DNA of 15,025 bases from Bacteroidales bacterium (GTDB lineage: Bacteria > Bacteroidota > Bacteroidia > Bacteroidales > UBA7960). The translations under genes were made by a program, and so were the position numbers. Below are positions 6,947 to 15,009 of this stretch, piece after piece. Below the pieces are notes generated by a model that was not told where the DNA came from, did no database searches, and worked only from the letters and a program-made list of their open reading frames with translations. How positions within the stretch are numbered: position 1 is the stretch's first letter; the number at the start of each line of letters is the position of its first letter. The stretch covers positions 1-15,025 of the forward strand of contig SKSI01000049.1 in assembly GCA_007123065.1 (NCBI GenBank), given 5' to 3'.

Positions 6947-8191
6947 ATGGATATTTTTAATAAAGCAACCTCAAAACTTGGCCCATTGGGTCAATATGCC
7001 AGTCGGGTTCACGGTTATTTTACTTTTCCGAAACTGGAAGGTGAAATATCAAACAGAATGAAATTTCGTGGCAAGGAGAAGCTTGTATGGAGCCTGAATA
7101 ATTATCTCGGCCTTGCAAATCATCCGGAAATAAGAAAGGCGGATGCAGAAGCAGCCGAGAGGTATGGAATGGCATTGCCTATGGGTGCCCGCATGATGTC
7201 CGGTCAAACAGACCTTCATGAGAAACTTGAACGTGAACTGGCCGCCTATGTCGGTAAAGAATCTGCATATCTTCTGAATTTTGGTTACCAGGGAATGGTC
7301 TCCATAATTGATTCATTACTTGACCGCAACGATGTAGTTGTTTATGACGCGGAATCCCACGCGTGCATCATTGACGGTTTGCGGATGCATATCGGGAAAC
7401 GTTTTGTTTTTCCACACAACGACATGGAGAGTTTGCGCAAACAGCTCGAACGGGCAACAAAAATGACAAACGAAACAGGGGGAGGAATTCTTGTGATTAC
7501 CGAAGGGGTCTTCGGTATGTCTGGTGATCTGGGTAAGCTGGATCAAATCGTGGCCATGAAACAAGATTTTAATTTCCGCCTGTTGGTAGACGATGCGCAC
7601 GGGTTTGGGACCATGGGAAAAACCGGAGCAGGAACCGGGGAACATCTTGGTGTCCAGGATGGCGTTGATGTATTTTTCGGCACTTTTGCCAAGGCTTTTG
7701 CTTCTATCGGGGCTTTTGTTGCCGGACCGAAAGAAGTAATCACCTATCTGATGTACAACATGCGCAGCCAGATATATGCCAAGTCACTTCCCATGCCATT
7801 GGTTGTTGGTGCACTCAAGCGCCTTGACATGATGCGCAACATGCCGGAACTCAGGGAAAAATTGTGGACAATTACCAATGCTTTGCAAAACGGGCTTAAA
7901 GCAAGAGGTTTTAACATTGGAAATACCCAATCGCCTGTAACACCTGTTGTGCTGAGCGGCGACACATCAGAAGGAGCCAACCTGGCCCACGATCTCAGGG
8001 AAAACTTCAATATATTCTGCTCCGTTGTTGCATATCCTGTAATCCCAAAGGGTATGATCATATTGCGTCTGATACCAACTGCAGTGCATTCACTTGAAGA
8101 CGTTGCCTATACCCTTGATGCCTTTTCACAGGTTAAAGATAAATTGGACAAAGGAGTTTATGCAACAGGAAAGATTGTTGATGTACTTTAA
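6947..8191 (+). CDS. PLP-dependent alpha-oxoamine synthase family acyltransferase (SPT/KBL/BioF-like)
   Basis: Members of this family condense an amino acid with an acyl-CoA or acyl-ACP and release CO2: serine palmitoyltransferase, cysteate acyltransferase, 2-amino-3-ketobutyrate CoA ligase and BioF. The whole fold is present in 414 residues. SLNNYLGLANHP (49-60) and the glycine-rich MGARMMSGQTDLHEKLE (79-95) form the acyl-donor side. H138 in AESHAC is the predicted ring-stacking His. DDAHGFG (215-221) binds the PLP nitrogen through D215 or D216, and TFAKAFASIGAF (246-257) carries the predicted Schiff-base lysine K249. R374 in ILRLIPTAVH is the likely substrate carboxylate contact. No biotin, threonine-degradation or sphingolipid gene is adjacent, so substrate is open. 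In Bacteroidota a sphingolipid or sulfonolipid role is plausible, as inference only. It has its own 146-base upstream region and stops before a shared terminator. Confidence 0.88.
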   Translation: MDIFNKATSKLGPLGQYASRVHGYFTFPKLEGEISNRMKFRGKEKLVWSLNNYLGLANHPEIRKADAEAAERYGMALPMGARMMSGQTDLHEKLERELAAYVGKESAYLLNFGYQGMVSIIDSLLDRNDVVVYDAESHACIIDGLRMHIGKRFVFPHNDMESLRKQLERATKMTNETGGGILVITEGVFGMSGDLGKLDQIVAMKQDFNFRLLVDDAHGFGTMGKTGAGTGEHLGVQDGVDVFFGTFAKAFASIGAFVAGPKEVITYLMYNMRSQIYAKSLPMPLVVGALKRLDMMRNMPELREKLWTITNALQNGLKARGFNIGNTQSPVTPVVLSGDTSEGANLAHDLRENFNIFCSVVAYPVIPKGMIILRLIPTAVHSLEDVAYTLDAFSQVKDKLDKGVYATGKIVDVL

Positions 8192-8205
8192 GACAACCTT
8201 AGGTT

Positions 8206-8246
8206 AAAAGCCGTTCAAATGCAGTCATCCCGTTTGATCGGCTTTT
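8206..8246. terminator. Bidirectional intrinsic terminator between convergent genes
   Basis: AAAAGCCG (8206-8213) pairs with CGGCTTTT (8239-8246). After one T/T mismatch, TCAAA (8215-8219) pairs with TTTGA (8233-8237), leaving a 13-base loop. The plus strand has TTTTT at 8243-8247 and the minus strand has TTTT opposite 8206-8209, so the structure can end transcription of the PLP-enzyme gene and of the dnaE-to-PAS unit. The loop contains the stop codon of the PAS gene (8225-8227), so one arm is also coding. Confidence 0.8.
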
Positions 8247-9199
8247 TCATTAACCATCGTAACGGCAATCATAATCTTTTCTGCAATGTTCTTTAACAAC
8301 ACTTTCTCCCCTATCCTGAAAGGTTGACAGTGCAAAGGAGGATGTGAGCCAATATAACTTACAATCATCTCCCCGACTCTGTGATGATCTGTTTTAAGTG
8401 GAATGCTGTAATACCAGTTGGATTTATGAAAGCCAGGAGCCCGGTATGCTTTGCCATTATACAGAATCTCAACACGCATCTCATTTTCATGACGCAAACC
8501 TTTTGGAATAATCCTTAAGGATTTCCTGAGAATATCATCTACAGTCTGATCCGGTTTGGCAAGCATTTGCTGCATCTCGAAAACACAATCTAGCTGCTTT
8601 ACTTTCTGCACAACATTGCTGGTCATCTTACGCATCTTTTGCTCAAGCATAATATGTCCGGAAACATCTACCATTACAATAACCGCACCATCATGCAGAT
8701 TATGCAGGTGACCGGGAAAAGAAAAACTCAGGCTTGCCCAGAAGGGTTCTTCATGCGATCTGCACATCATAAACTCTTCTCTGGCAACAGTACCTGCCCT
8801 GTTTTTATCCAACAATTCATTCAAGCGGGTAGCTTCAGCTTTTCCAACGGTAAATTCACTGATTTTTTTCCCAATTAGTTCTTTTTCTGCCTTTTTTAAC
8901 TGCTTACAGGCACACTGGTTTACAAAAACAATTCGATGTGCTGAATCGGTGAGAATGACGCCTTCATTCATCAATCTCACAATATTTCTGTATTTCTCTT
9001 CATTCTCTTTTAACACTTTCAAATCGTGTGAGTTTCTCACAGTAATCAAACCCAACAGCTTGTTTAGCCTTCTTTTCGAGCGTTTCCGGTAGCGTAAAAA
9101 CCATAAAGTAGCCAGCAATAGCAGAACTACCAATGTTGCCACCAGGAAGCATAAGATTGAAAAAGGTGACATTGCAGTGATAAAGAATAAAGTTTCCAT
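8225..9199 (-). CDS. Membrane-anchored PAS sensor protein without an output domain
   Basis: This 324-residue protein starts with a hydrophobic segment (about 13-36) followed by a basic stretch RYRKRSKRR (36-44), giving an inner-membrane anchor with the rest in the cytoplasm. A short helix leads into a PAS domain (about 68-185): EKYRNIVRLMNEGVILTD, IVFVNQ, and VIVMVDVS near the end. A probable coiled linker (185-212) follows, then a second sensor-like module (about 205-315) resembling the GAF-like segment that precedes histidine kinases or phosphodiesterases in PAS proteins (LRIIP, then MRVEILYNGKAYR, then WYYSIPLKTDHHRVGEMIV). The protein then simply ends: no kinase, GGDEF, EAL, HD-GYP or DNA-binding domain. 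It lies 15 bases after the DUF58 gene and is probably last in that transcription unit. Its signal and partner are unknown. Confidence 0.8.
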   Translation of the reverse strand: METLFFITAMSPFSILCFLVATLVVLLLLATLWFLRYRKRSKRRLNKLLGLITVRNSHDLKVLKENEEKYRNIVRLMNEGVILTDSAHRIVFVNQCACKQLKKAEKELIGKKISEFTVGKAEATRLNELLDKNRAGTVAREEFMMCRSHEEPFWASLSFSFPGHLHNLHDGAVIVMVDVSGHIMLEQKMRKMTSNVVQKVKQLDCVFEMQQMLAKPDQTVDDILRKSLRIIPKGLRHENEMRVEILYNGKAYRAPGFHKSNWYYSIPLKTDHHRVGEMIVSYIGSHPPLHCQPFRIGEKVLLKNIAEKIMIAVTMVNEKADQTG

Positions 9200-9214
9200 G
9201 GTTTACTTTATTAT

Positions 9215-10147
9215 TTAATAAAGCTTTGAACGTTTTACGAGAAAATTCAGCATAATTTTTTCGTAGCCTTCATTGATATCGGATGGGATAAAATCGATCT
9301 TGTACTGCATGCATTTTAGGCGCAGTTGATGGTAATACGCTTTCATGCTCTGCACATATTGCTCCTTCAGATCACCGGGGTTCAAGCGTATGCTCTCCCC
9401 TGTCTCCATATCAACAAACCGATAAGGCCTGTTCTGATAAGAAAACTCCAGTTCGCGGTCTTTATCATAAACGTGAAAAAGTACCACCTCGTGCTTATTG
9501 TGCTTCAGATGCTGCAATGCGGAGAAGAGTGCTTCAGGTTTCGCTTCATTGTCCATCATATCTGAAAAAATGATTACCAGAGATCGTTTGTGGATCTTTT
9601 CAGCGAGCAGATGCAGCAGTTCGGCTGTATTGGTTGTAATGTTAAGCTGTTCCCTGCCTGCATGATATATCTGATTCAACTGGCCATAAAGCATCTTATG
9701 GTGAACACTGCTTGAGCGGGCAGTTGTATGCAGGTCGGTCTTATCAGAAATCAGACTAAGCCCGACTGCATCTCTCTGTTTGCGGAGCAGGTAGATCAGT
9801 GCTGCGGCACACTCGATAGCAAAGTTGAGTTTTGATGAATCAATACCATCAGCATCTTTGCCCTTAAAATACATGGAAGAGGACGTATCAATTACGATCT
9901 GACAACGCAGGTTGGTCTCCTCTTCAAACCGTTTAACAAAAAGCTTTTCAGACCTGGCATAGAGTTTCCAGTCGATATGCCTCGTACTTTCACCCGGGTT
10001 GTAAATCCGGTGTTCGGCAAATTCGACAGAAAACCCGTGAAAGGGGCTCTTATGCATCCCCGTAATAAAGCCTTCAACAACTTGGCGGGCAAGCAACTCA
10101 AGATTACCAAAGCGCCCAGGCACTTCAGGATCAATTTGTTTGATCAA
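9215..10147 (-). CDS. DUF58 domain protein with a vWA-like metal site
   Basis: DUF58 proteins carry a von Willebrand A-like fold and usually work with MoxR AAA ATPases; their targets are mostly unknown. The DUF58 core is clear: FAEHRIYNPGESTRHIDWKLYAR (43-65), then the metal-ion site DTSSS (87-91, D87, S89, S91), a TTNTAE loop (171-176) and FSDMMD (194-199, D196). No membrane segment is seen, so it is cytoplasmic or peripheral. The start is TTG at 10147: a stop codon lies upstream in frame at 10196-10198 with no ATG or GTG between, and the first in-frame ATG (residue 31) would remove the conserved GNLELLARQVVEGF region. The trxA stop lies 48 bases upstream, consistent with one operon. No moxR gene is adjacent in this window, which is unlike the common layout. 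Confidence 0.9.
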   Translation of the reverse strand: MIKQIDPEVPGRFGNLELLARQVVEGFITGMHKSPFHGFSVEFAEHRIYNPGESTRHIDWKLYARSEKLFVKRFEEETNLRCQIVIDTSSSMYFKGKDADGIDSSKLNFAIECAAALIYLLRKQRDAVGLSLISDKTDLHTTARSSSVHHKMLYGQLNQIYHAGREQLNITTNTAELLHLLAEKIHKRSLVIIFSDMMDNEAKPEALFSALQHLKHNKHEVVLFHVYDKDRELEFSYQNRPYRFVDMETGESIRLNPGDLKEQYVQSMKAYYHQLRLKCMQYKIDFIPSDINEGYEKIMLNFLVKRSKLY

Positions 10148-10195
10148 AAGAAAAAAAATTGTGCAACAATAACAGAATTTGCTGCAATTCCTAAC

Positions 10196-10522
10196 CTATT
10201 TTAAAAGATTGTCGAGTTTTCCGGCAAGTACTGACTTTGGCACAGCTCCTACCTGTTTATCTGCAATTTCTCCATTTTTGAAAAACAGAATGGTAGGGAT
10301 ATTACGAATGCCGTATTTCATCGCGACATTCGGATTGCTGTCTACGTCAATTTTTCCAACAATCACGGTATCTTTATACTCCCCGGCAAGCTCAGCAACA
10401 ATGGGAGCTACCATACGGCAAGGACCGCACCATTCAGCCCAAAAATCAACCAGTACAGGCTTGTCTGCTTTCTCAACAAGCTCTTCAAAGTTCGAATCTG
10501 TGAATTCAACTGCCATAATCAT
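10196..10522 (-). CDS. trxA: Thioredoxin
   Basis: Thioredoxin is a small cytoplasmic disulfide reductant. This 108-residue protein is full length and has no signal peptide. The active site WCGPC (31-35, C32 and C35) and the cis-proline loop NIPT (74-77, P76) are intact, with the buried acidic D26 in VDFWAEW and the closing GAVPKSVLAGKL segment. Two start codons occur close together: ATG at 10522 (MIMAVEF) and at 10516 (MAVEF); the second matches usual thioredoxin N-termini better. It lies 65 bases after dnaE and 48 before the DUF58 gene on the same strand, with no terminator visible on either side. Position near dnaE suggests constitutive expression, but whether it serves ribonucleotide reductase or general redox balance cannot be told from here. 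Confidence 0.97.
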   Translation of the reverse strand: MIMAVEFTDSNFEELVEKADKPVLVDFWAEWCGPCRMVAPIVAELAGEYKDTVIVGKIDVDSNPNVAMKYGIRNIPTILFFKNGEIADKQVGAVPKSVLAGKLDNLLK

Positions 10523-10587
10523 TTATTTTTATGTGTACAGAAATAGAAATAACATTGTAAAAGTATGAAATAAACATTGTTCCCCGA

Positions 10588-13500
10588 TCAATTTAAACGG
10601 TATTTGACATCATAATGTTTTAATAATTCTTTTAAAAAACTGATCGGCTCTACCTTAACCTGGCGCGACAGCATATCCACCGAGTATTTATCAACAGGAT
10701 CGTGAATTGAAATCTTCAATCGTGCCTTACCCTTATACTTTTTCACCATTGTATGCATCCTTTCCACAAACTGTTCATTTACATCGGAAACAGGCAATGT
10801 CAATATCAGTGACGTATGCTCTTTCTCAACAAGGTCACTGAGCAAACTGATGCTTTTGACTTTGATATCAAGTTGTGCAGGATTGCGACGATTTGCCTGC
10901 ACCTGGGCTTTCACCATAACAACATTTTGCGATTCCAGGAAATGCTTCATTTTCAGGTAGTCTTCTGAGAAAAGAAACAATTGACAGGTATCCGAGTAAT
11001 CTTCGATCTGAAAGTTCCCATAGGGCTTACCTGTCTTGGTAAATTTATGGGAAGCGGCTGTAATAATTCCGGCGATAGAGAGTTCTTTGTTTTTGTTGGC
11101 GTGCATGTTTTTTAAGTCGCCAACCCGTGCATTGCAATAAGACTGAATGTGGATTTTATAATTGTCGAGAGGATGTCCTGATACGTACATTCCGGTAACG
11201 TCTTTTTCCTGTTTCAAAAGTTCCATACTTCCCCATTTTTCGCATTCGGGTAATTCCGGGTCTGGCAGATCAATCTCGGAGGTTTCTTCAAAGAGGTTCA
11301 TCTGCGAAGTATTCTCCCTGGCAATAACATTTTGTGTATGTCTGATGATCTTATCGATAAAGATAATGGCACCGTTATCTTCAGTATAAAAAAACTGAGC
11401 CCTGTGACAGTCTTCAAAACAGTCGAATGCACCTGCTTTTGCAAGGGACTCAAACACTTTCTTATTGACACTGCGAAGATTTACACGCCGGGCAAAGTCA
11501 AAAATATTCTTGTACGGGCCATTAATATTGCGTTCTTCTACAATATTATCGACAGCACCTTCACCAACTCCTTTAATCGCTCCCAGGCCGAACCTGATCT
11601 CCCCTTTATCGTTCACGACAAAATTAAATGTACTTTCATTGACATCGGGTCCAAGTACCGGAATCTGCTGGCGCTGGCACTCTTCCATCATAAGAGTGAT
11701 CTTTTTAATATCACTGAAATTATGTGTAAGAACGGCTGCCATATATTCAGCTGAGTAATTTGCTTTGAGATAGGCTGTCCGATATGCCACCACAGAATAG
11801 GCTGCCGAATGCGACCTGTTAAAACCATATTCGGCAAAGCGGGCCATCATATCAAAAATCTTGTCAGCGGTACTTTGCGTAATCTCTTTCTTCTTCGCAC
11901 CCTCAATAAAGAATTCCTTTTGCCTGGCCATTTCATCAACCTTCTTTTTACCCATCGCGCGTCGCAGAATATCCGCGTTAGCCAGAGAGTATCCGGCCAT
12001 AATCCGGGCCGCCTCCATAATCTGCTCCTGATAAACCATGATCCCGAATGTTGGTTTCAGAATATCTTCAAGCCACTGATGTGGATACTCCACTTTCTGA
12101 TGGCCATGTTTACGCTTGATGTAAGTAGGGATAAAATCCATCGGACCCGGCCTGTACAATGCATTCATCGCGATCAGGTCCTCAATGTTGGTAGGTTTCA
12201 ACTCCTTCAGGTATTCACGCATCCCCTGTGACTCAAACTGAAACGTTCCAACGGTCTCTCCTCGCTGGTAAAGCGCATACGTTTTCTTATCATCAAGAGG
12301 AACATTATCAATATCGATTTTACTTCCATATCTGTTTTCGATGTTTTTGAGCGCCTCTTTAATAATAGAAAGTGTCTTCAGTCCGAGAAAATCCATTTTA
12401 AGCATCCCGACCGACTCCACATATTTACCATCATATTGCGTAACGGGCAGATCGGTATCCTTTTGAGTACTGAGTGGCAGGCAGTCAATCAGATTTGAGG
12501 GCCCGATGATCACCCCACAGGCATGGACTCCGGTCTGACGGTAAGAACCCTCAAGACTTCTGGCAAATTCAAGGGTTTCTTTTACAAGCGGCTGGCCTTC
12601 CTTTAGCTCCTTTGCCAATTCAGGAACCTGTTTATATGCATCTTTAAGTGACGTACCCGCCCGTTCCGGAACAAGTTTGGCCAGGCGATCGGCTTCCGAC
12701 AATGGCAGTTTCAGGACCCGCGCTACATCGCGGATACTGGAACGTGCAGCCATCGTACCAAATGTGACGATCTGCGCCACACGCTCCTGACCGTATTTAT
12801 CAATCACATACTTCAACACCTTTTCTCGTCCCTCATCATCAAAATCAATATCAATATCGGGCATTGAAACCCTTTCCGGATTCAGAAAGCGCTCAAAAAG
12901 AAGTTTGTACCTGATGGGGTCGATATCCGTGATCCCCGTACAGTAGGCTACAGCAGAGCCTGCTGCACTTCCCCGGCCGGGACCAACTGCAACATCCATT
13001 TCGCGAGCCTTATTGATGAAATCCTGAACGATCAGGAAGTATCCGGCAAATCCCATCTCCTTAATTACTTTTAATTCGAAATCAAGGCGCTCACGAATTT
13101 CATCCGTTATATTCGGATAGCGCTTTGCGGCACCCAGGTAGGACAAGTGACGCAGGTATTCATCCTCCGTGGAAAACCCCTCTTCGAGAGGAAAACCGGG
13201 CAATAAAACCTTTTCGACACGAATGTCATAATCCTCAACCTTATTGGCAATTTCCATTGTACCAGCAAGGGCTTCAGGAACATCAGAAAAAAGTTCAGCC
13301 ATTTCAGCACGTGTCTTTAAATACTCCTGTCCGGTATAGCGCATACGCGTTTCATCATCCAGGTCACGCCCGGTCTGCAGGCAAACCAGTATGTCGTGTG
13401 CCCTGGCATCTTCAGCATTGATGTAATGACAATCATTGCTGGCAATAAGCGAGATATTATATTTTGCAGCCAGCCGGATCAGTACCTGATTCACAGGTTC

Positions 13501-14052
13501 CTGATCCTCCAGTCCGTGACGTTGCAGTTCCAGGTAAAAATCTTCACCAAAAACATCCAGATATTCACGGATAATCGTCTCTGCAGCCTCTTCTCCTTTT
13601 TTCATAATGGTTTGTGGTATCTCCCCTCCCAAACAGGCAGAGGTTATAATCAAACCCTCATGGTACTTAAACAACAACTCCTTATCGATGCGCGAAGTGT
13701 AATAAAACCCTTCAAGATAGCCGTAAGAGCACAAACGTGACAGGTTTTTATAGCCACGAAAGTCTTTGGCAAGAACAATCAGATGATGACCGCTTCTGTC
13801 TTCCTTTCCCCTTTTGTTAAAACGGCTGCCGTCGGAAACATACATCTCGCAACCAATGATGGGCTTGACACCAAATTTCTTTGCTGTTTGAGTAAACTCC
13901 AATACACCGTACATGTTTCCGTGATCTGTGATTGCCAGGGCTTTCATCCCGTCATCAGCGGCCTTTTTTATCATCGGTTCTATTGCAGAAGCGCCGTCAA
14001 GAATCGAAAACTGTGTATGTACATGTAAATGAGTGAAGTCAGGAATGGCCAT
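10588..14052 (-). CDS. dnaE: DNA polymerase III alpha subunit
   Basis: This is the replicative polymerase catalytic subunit, 1154 residues, family C, DnaE1 type. The N-terminal PHP domain keeps its metal-ligand pattern: HLHVH (8-12), D19, TDHG (42-45), E69, HH (89-90), C140 and SNDCHY (205-210), so it may retain 3'-5' exonuclease activity. The palm holds PDIDIDFDD (398-406), with predicted catalytic D401 and D403, and D554 in LKMDFLG. GPGRGSAAGS (357-366) and the fingers follow, then a helix-hairpin-helix (GLGAIKGVGEGAV, 822-834). QMNLF (917-921) is a canonical beta-clamp binding motif. An OB fold (about 988-1070) and a short C-terminal region end the protein. It heads a minus-strand unit with trxA, the DUF58 gene and the PAS gene, and is divergent from rpsP. 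The start ATG at 14052 precedes the expected MAIPDFTHLHVH. Confidence 0.98.
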   Translation of the reverse strand: MAIPDFTHLHVHTQFSILDGASAIEPMIKKAADDGMKALAITDHGNMYGVLEFTQTAKKFGVKPIIGCEMYVSDGSRFNKRGKEDRSGHHLIVLAKDFRGYKNLSRLCSYGYLEGFYYTSRIDKELLFKYHEGLIITSACLGGEIPQTIMKKGEEAAETIIREYLDVFGEDFYLELQRHGLEDQEPVNQVLIRLAAKYNISLIASNDCHYINAEDARAHDILVCLQTGRDLDDETRMRYTGQEYLKTRAEMAELFSDVPEALAGTMEIANKVEDYDIRVEKVLLPGFPLEEGFSTEDEYLRHLSYLGAAKRYPNITDEIRERLDFELKVIKEMGFAGYFLIVQDFINKAREMDVAVGPGRGSAAGSAVAYCTGITDIDPIRYKLLFERFLNPERVSMPDIDIDFDDEGREKVLKYVIDKYGQERVAQIVTFGTMAARSSIRDVARVLKLPLSEADRLAKLVPERAGTSLKDAYKQVPELAKELKEGQPLVKETLEFARSLEGSYRQTGVHACGVIIGPSNLIDCLPLSTQKDTDLPVTQYDGKYVESVGMLKMDFLGLKTLSIIKEALKNIENRYGSKIDIDNVPLDDKKTYALYQRGETVGTFQFESQGMREYLKELKPTNIEDLIAMNALYRPGPMDFIPTYIKRKHGHQKVEYPHQWLEDILKPTFGIMVYQEQIMEAARIMAGYSLANADILRRAMGKKKVDEMARQKEFFIEGAKKKEITQSTADKIFDMMARFAEYGFNRSHSAAYSVVAYRTAYLKANYSAEYMAAVLTHNFSDIKKITLMMEECQRQQIPVLGPDVNESTFNFVVNDKGEIRFGLGAIKGVGEGAVDNIVEERNINGPYKNIFDFARRVNLRSVNKKVFESLAKAGAFDCFEDCHRAQFFYTEDNGAIIFIDKIIRHTQNVIARENTSQMNLFEETSEIDLPDPELPECEKWGSMELLKQEKDVTGMYVSGHPLDNYKIHIQSYCNARVGDLKNMHANKNKELSIAGIITAASHKFTKTGKPYGNFQIEDYSDTCQLFLFSEDYLKMKHFLESQNVVMVKAQVQANRRNPAQLDIKVKSISLLSDLVEKEHTSLILTLPVSDVNEQFVERMHTMVKKYKGKARLKISIHDPVDKYSVDMLSRQVKVEPISFLKELLKHYDVKYRLN

Positions 14053-14095
14053 ATGTTGGATTTTTAAACAATAAAATTAATCAAAAGGATGGTTG

Positions 14096-14103
14096 CAAAA
14101 CCA
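14096..14103 (-). promoter_or_regulatory. Weak candidate -7 box for dnaE
   Basis: On the minus strand this reads TGGTTTTG, matching five of the six fixed positions of TAnnTTTG, 43 bases before the dnaE ATG. It overlaps a small inverted repeat (TGGTT at 14090-14094, AACCA at 14099-14103, GCAA loop). No clear -33 element is seen. Confidence 0.25.
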
Positions 14104-14146
14104 ACTAATTTCTAAAAGTATGTTTTTTTATTTCAAAAAAAAATCA

Positions 14147-14154
14147 GATATTTG
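14147..14154 (+). promoter_or_regulatory. Candidate -7 box for rpsP
   Basis: GATATTTG matches TAnnTTTG at five of six fixed positions and is followed by CACCC, a context I have often seen at Bacteroidota promoters. A T run at 14123-14129 lies about where the -33 TTTG should be. It would give a leader of about 40 bases before the rpsP ATG at 14200. The 147-base divergent region with dnaE is very AT-rich. Confidence 0.5.
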
Positions 14155-14199
14155 CACCCTTGTAAAAATCACTATTTTTTAACTTAATTCATTGAAACA

Positions 14200-15009
14200 A
14201 TGCCAACAAAGATCAGACTACAGAGAAAAGGTAAAAAAGGACAACCTTTTTACCATCTGGTAGTAGCGGATGGTCGTGCACCCCGGGACGGAAAATACAT
14301 TGAAAGGCTTGGCACATACAACCCCATGACGCACCCTACCACCATTACCTTAGATTTTGAACGTTCACTTTATTGGATCCAGGTAGGTGCGCAACCTTCA
14401 GACACAGCTCGCAGCATCCTCTCCAATCAAGGTGTAATGCTAAAGCATCATCTCCTGAAAGGTGTCCAGAAAGGCGCTCTCACAGAAGAACAGGTTGAAG
14501 AAAAATTTCAGGCCTGGCTCACGGAGAAGCAAGAAAAAATCGAACAGGCAAAGAAAGATGAAATGCTTTCTGATAAAGAAAAATCAAAAAAAATCCTTGA
14601 AGAGGAACGCCTGATCAATGAAGCACGTGCCGCAGAGTTGGCAAAGAAACGTGCAAAAGATAACCTGAAAGCAGAAGAAGCTGCTGCTAAAGAAGCAGAA
14701 GCCGAAGAACAGGAACCCACGGAACCTGCTGCAGAAACAAAGGAAGATCTAAAAGCTGAAGCGGAAGCGAAGAAGGAAGAAACCAAGGAAGAACCGGCAA
14801 AGGCGGAAGCGAAGAAGGAAGAAACCAAGGAAGAACCGGCAAAGGCGGAAGCGAAGAAGGAAGAAACCAAGGAAGAACCAGCCAAAGCGGAAGCGAAGAA
14901 AGAAGAAACCAAGGAAGAACCGGCCAAAACGGAAGCGAAGAAAGAAGAAACCAAGGAAGAACCGGCCAAAACGGAAGCGAAGAAAGAAGAAGAAAAAAAG
15001 GCTGAATAA
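14200..15009 (+). CDS. rpsP: 30S ribosomal protein S16 with long repetitive C-terminal tail
   Basis: S16 binds 16S rRNA early in 30S assembly. The conserved core is at residues 1-82: MPTKIRLQRKGKKGQPFYHLV and then VADGRAPRDGKYIERLGTYNP, followed by WIQVGAQPSDTARSILSNQGV. S16 is usually 80-90 residues; this one has 269. Residues 83-160 resemble the extension common in Bacteroidota S16, rich in lysine and glutamate and probably helical (LTEEQVEEKFQAWLTEK at 94-110). From residue 191 five 14-residue repeats of KKEETKEEPAKAEA type follow, with a degenerate sixth copy to the end. The tail has no hydrophobic or aromatic residues and is likely disordered and surface-exposed. The stop TAA (15007-15009) is seen, so the gene is complete. 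rimM or trmD, the usual partners, would lie beyond the window. Confidence 0.97.
   Translation: MPTKIRLQRKGKKGQPFYHLVVADGRAPRDGKYIERLGTYNPMTHPTTITLDFERSLYWIQVGAQPSDTARSILSNQGVMLKHHLLKGVQKGALTEEQVEEKFQAWLTEKQEKIEQAKKDEMLSDKEKSKKILEEERLINEARAAELAKKRAKDNLKAEEAAAKEAEAEEQEPTEPAAETKEDLKAEAEAKKEETKEEPAKAEAKKEETKEEPAKAEAKKEETKEEPAKAEAKKEETKEEPAKTEAKKEETKEEPAKTEAKKEEEKKAE
14770..14979 (+). repeat. Five 42-base tandem repeats inside rpsP
   Basis: In-frame 42-base units begin at 14770, 14812, 14854, 14896 and 14938, with a degenerate sixth starting at 14980. Units 1 and 2 are identical to each other, as are units 4 and 5. Unit 3 begins like units 1-2 (second codon AAG) but ends with GCC AAA as in units 4-5, plus one private change (CCA). 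Units 4-5 encode KTEA where units 1-3 encode KAEA. The pattern suggests recent duplication of whole units. Confidence 0.95.

Noticed and set aside
8196..8206. AACCTTAGGTT near-palindrome at the end of the PLP-enzyme gene
   Set aside because: With only one central base it cannot form a hairpin, and it is too short to claim as a binding site; the adjacent terminator explains the junction.
11332..12231. Several plus-strand frames of 75 to 140 codons opposite dnaE
   Set aside because: They lie antisense to a fully conserved polymerase and look like random translations rich in Cys, His and Ile.
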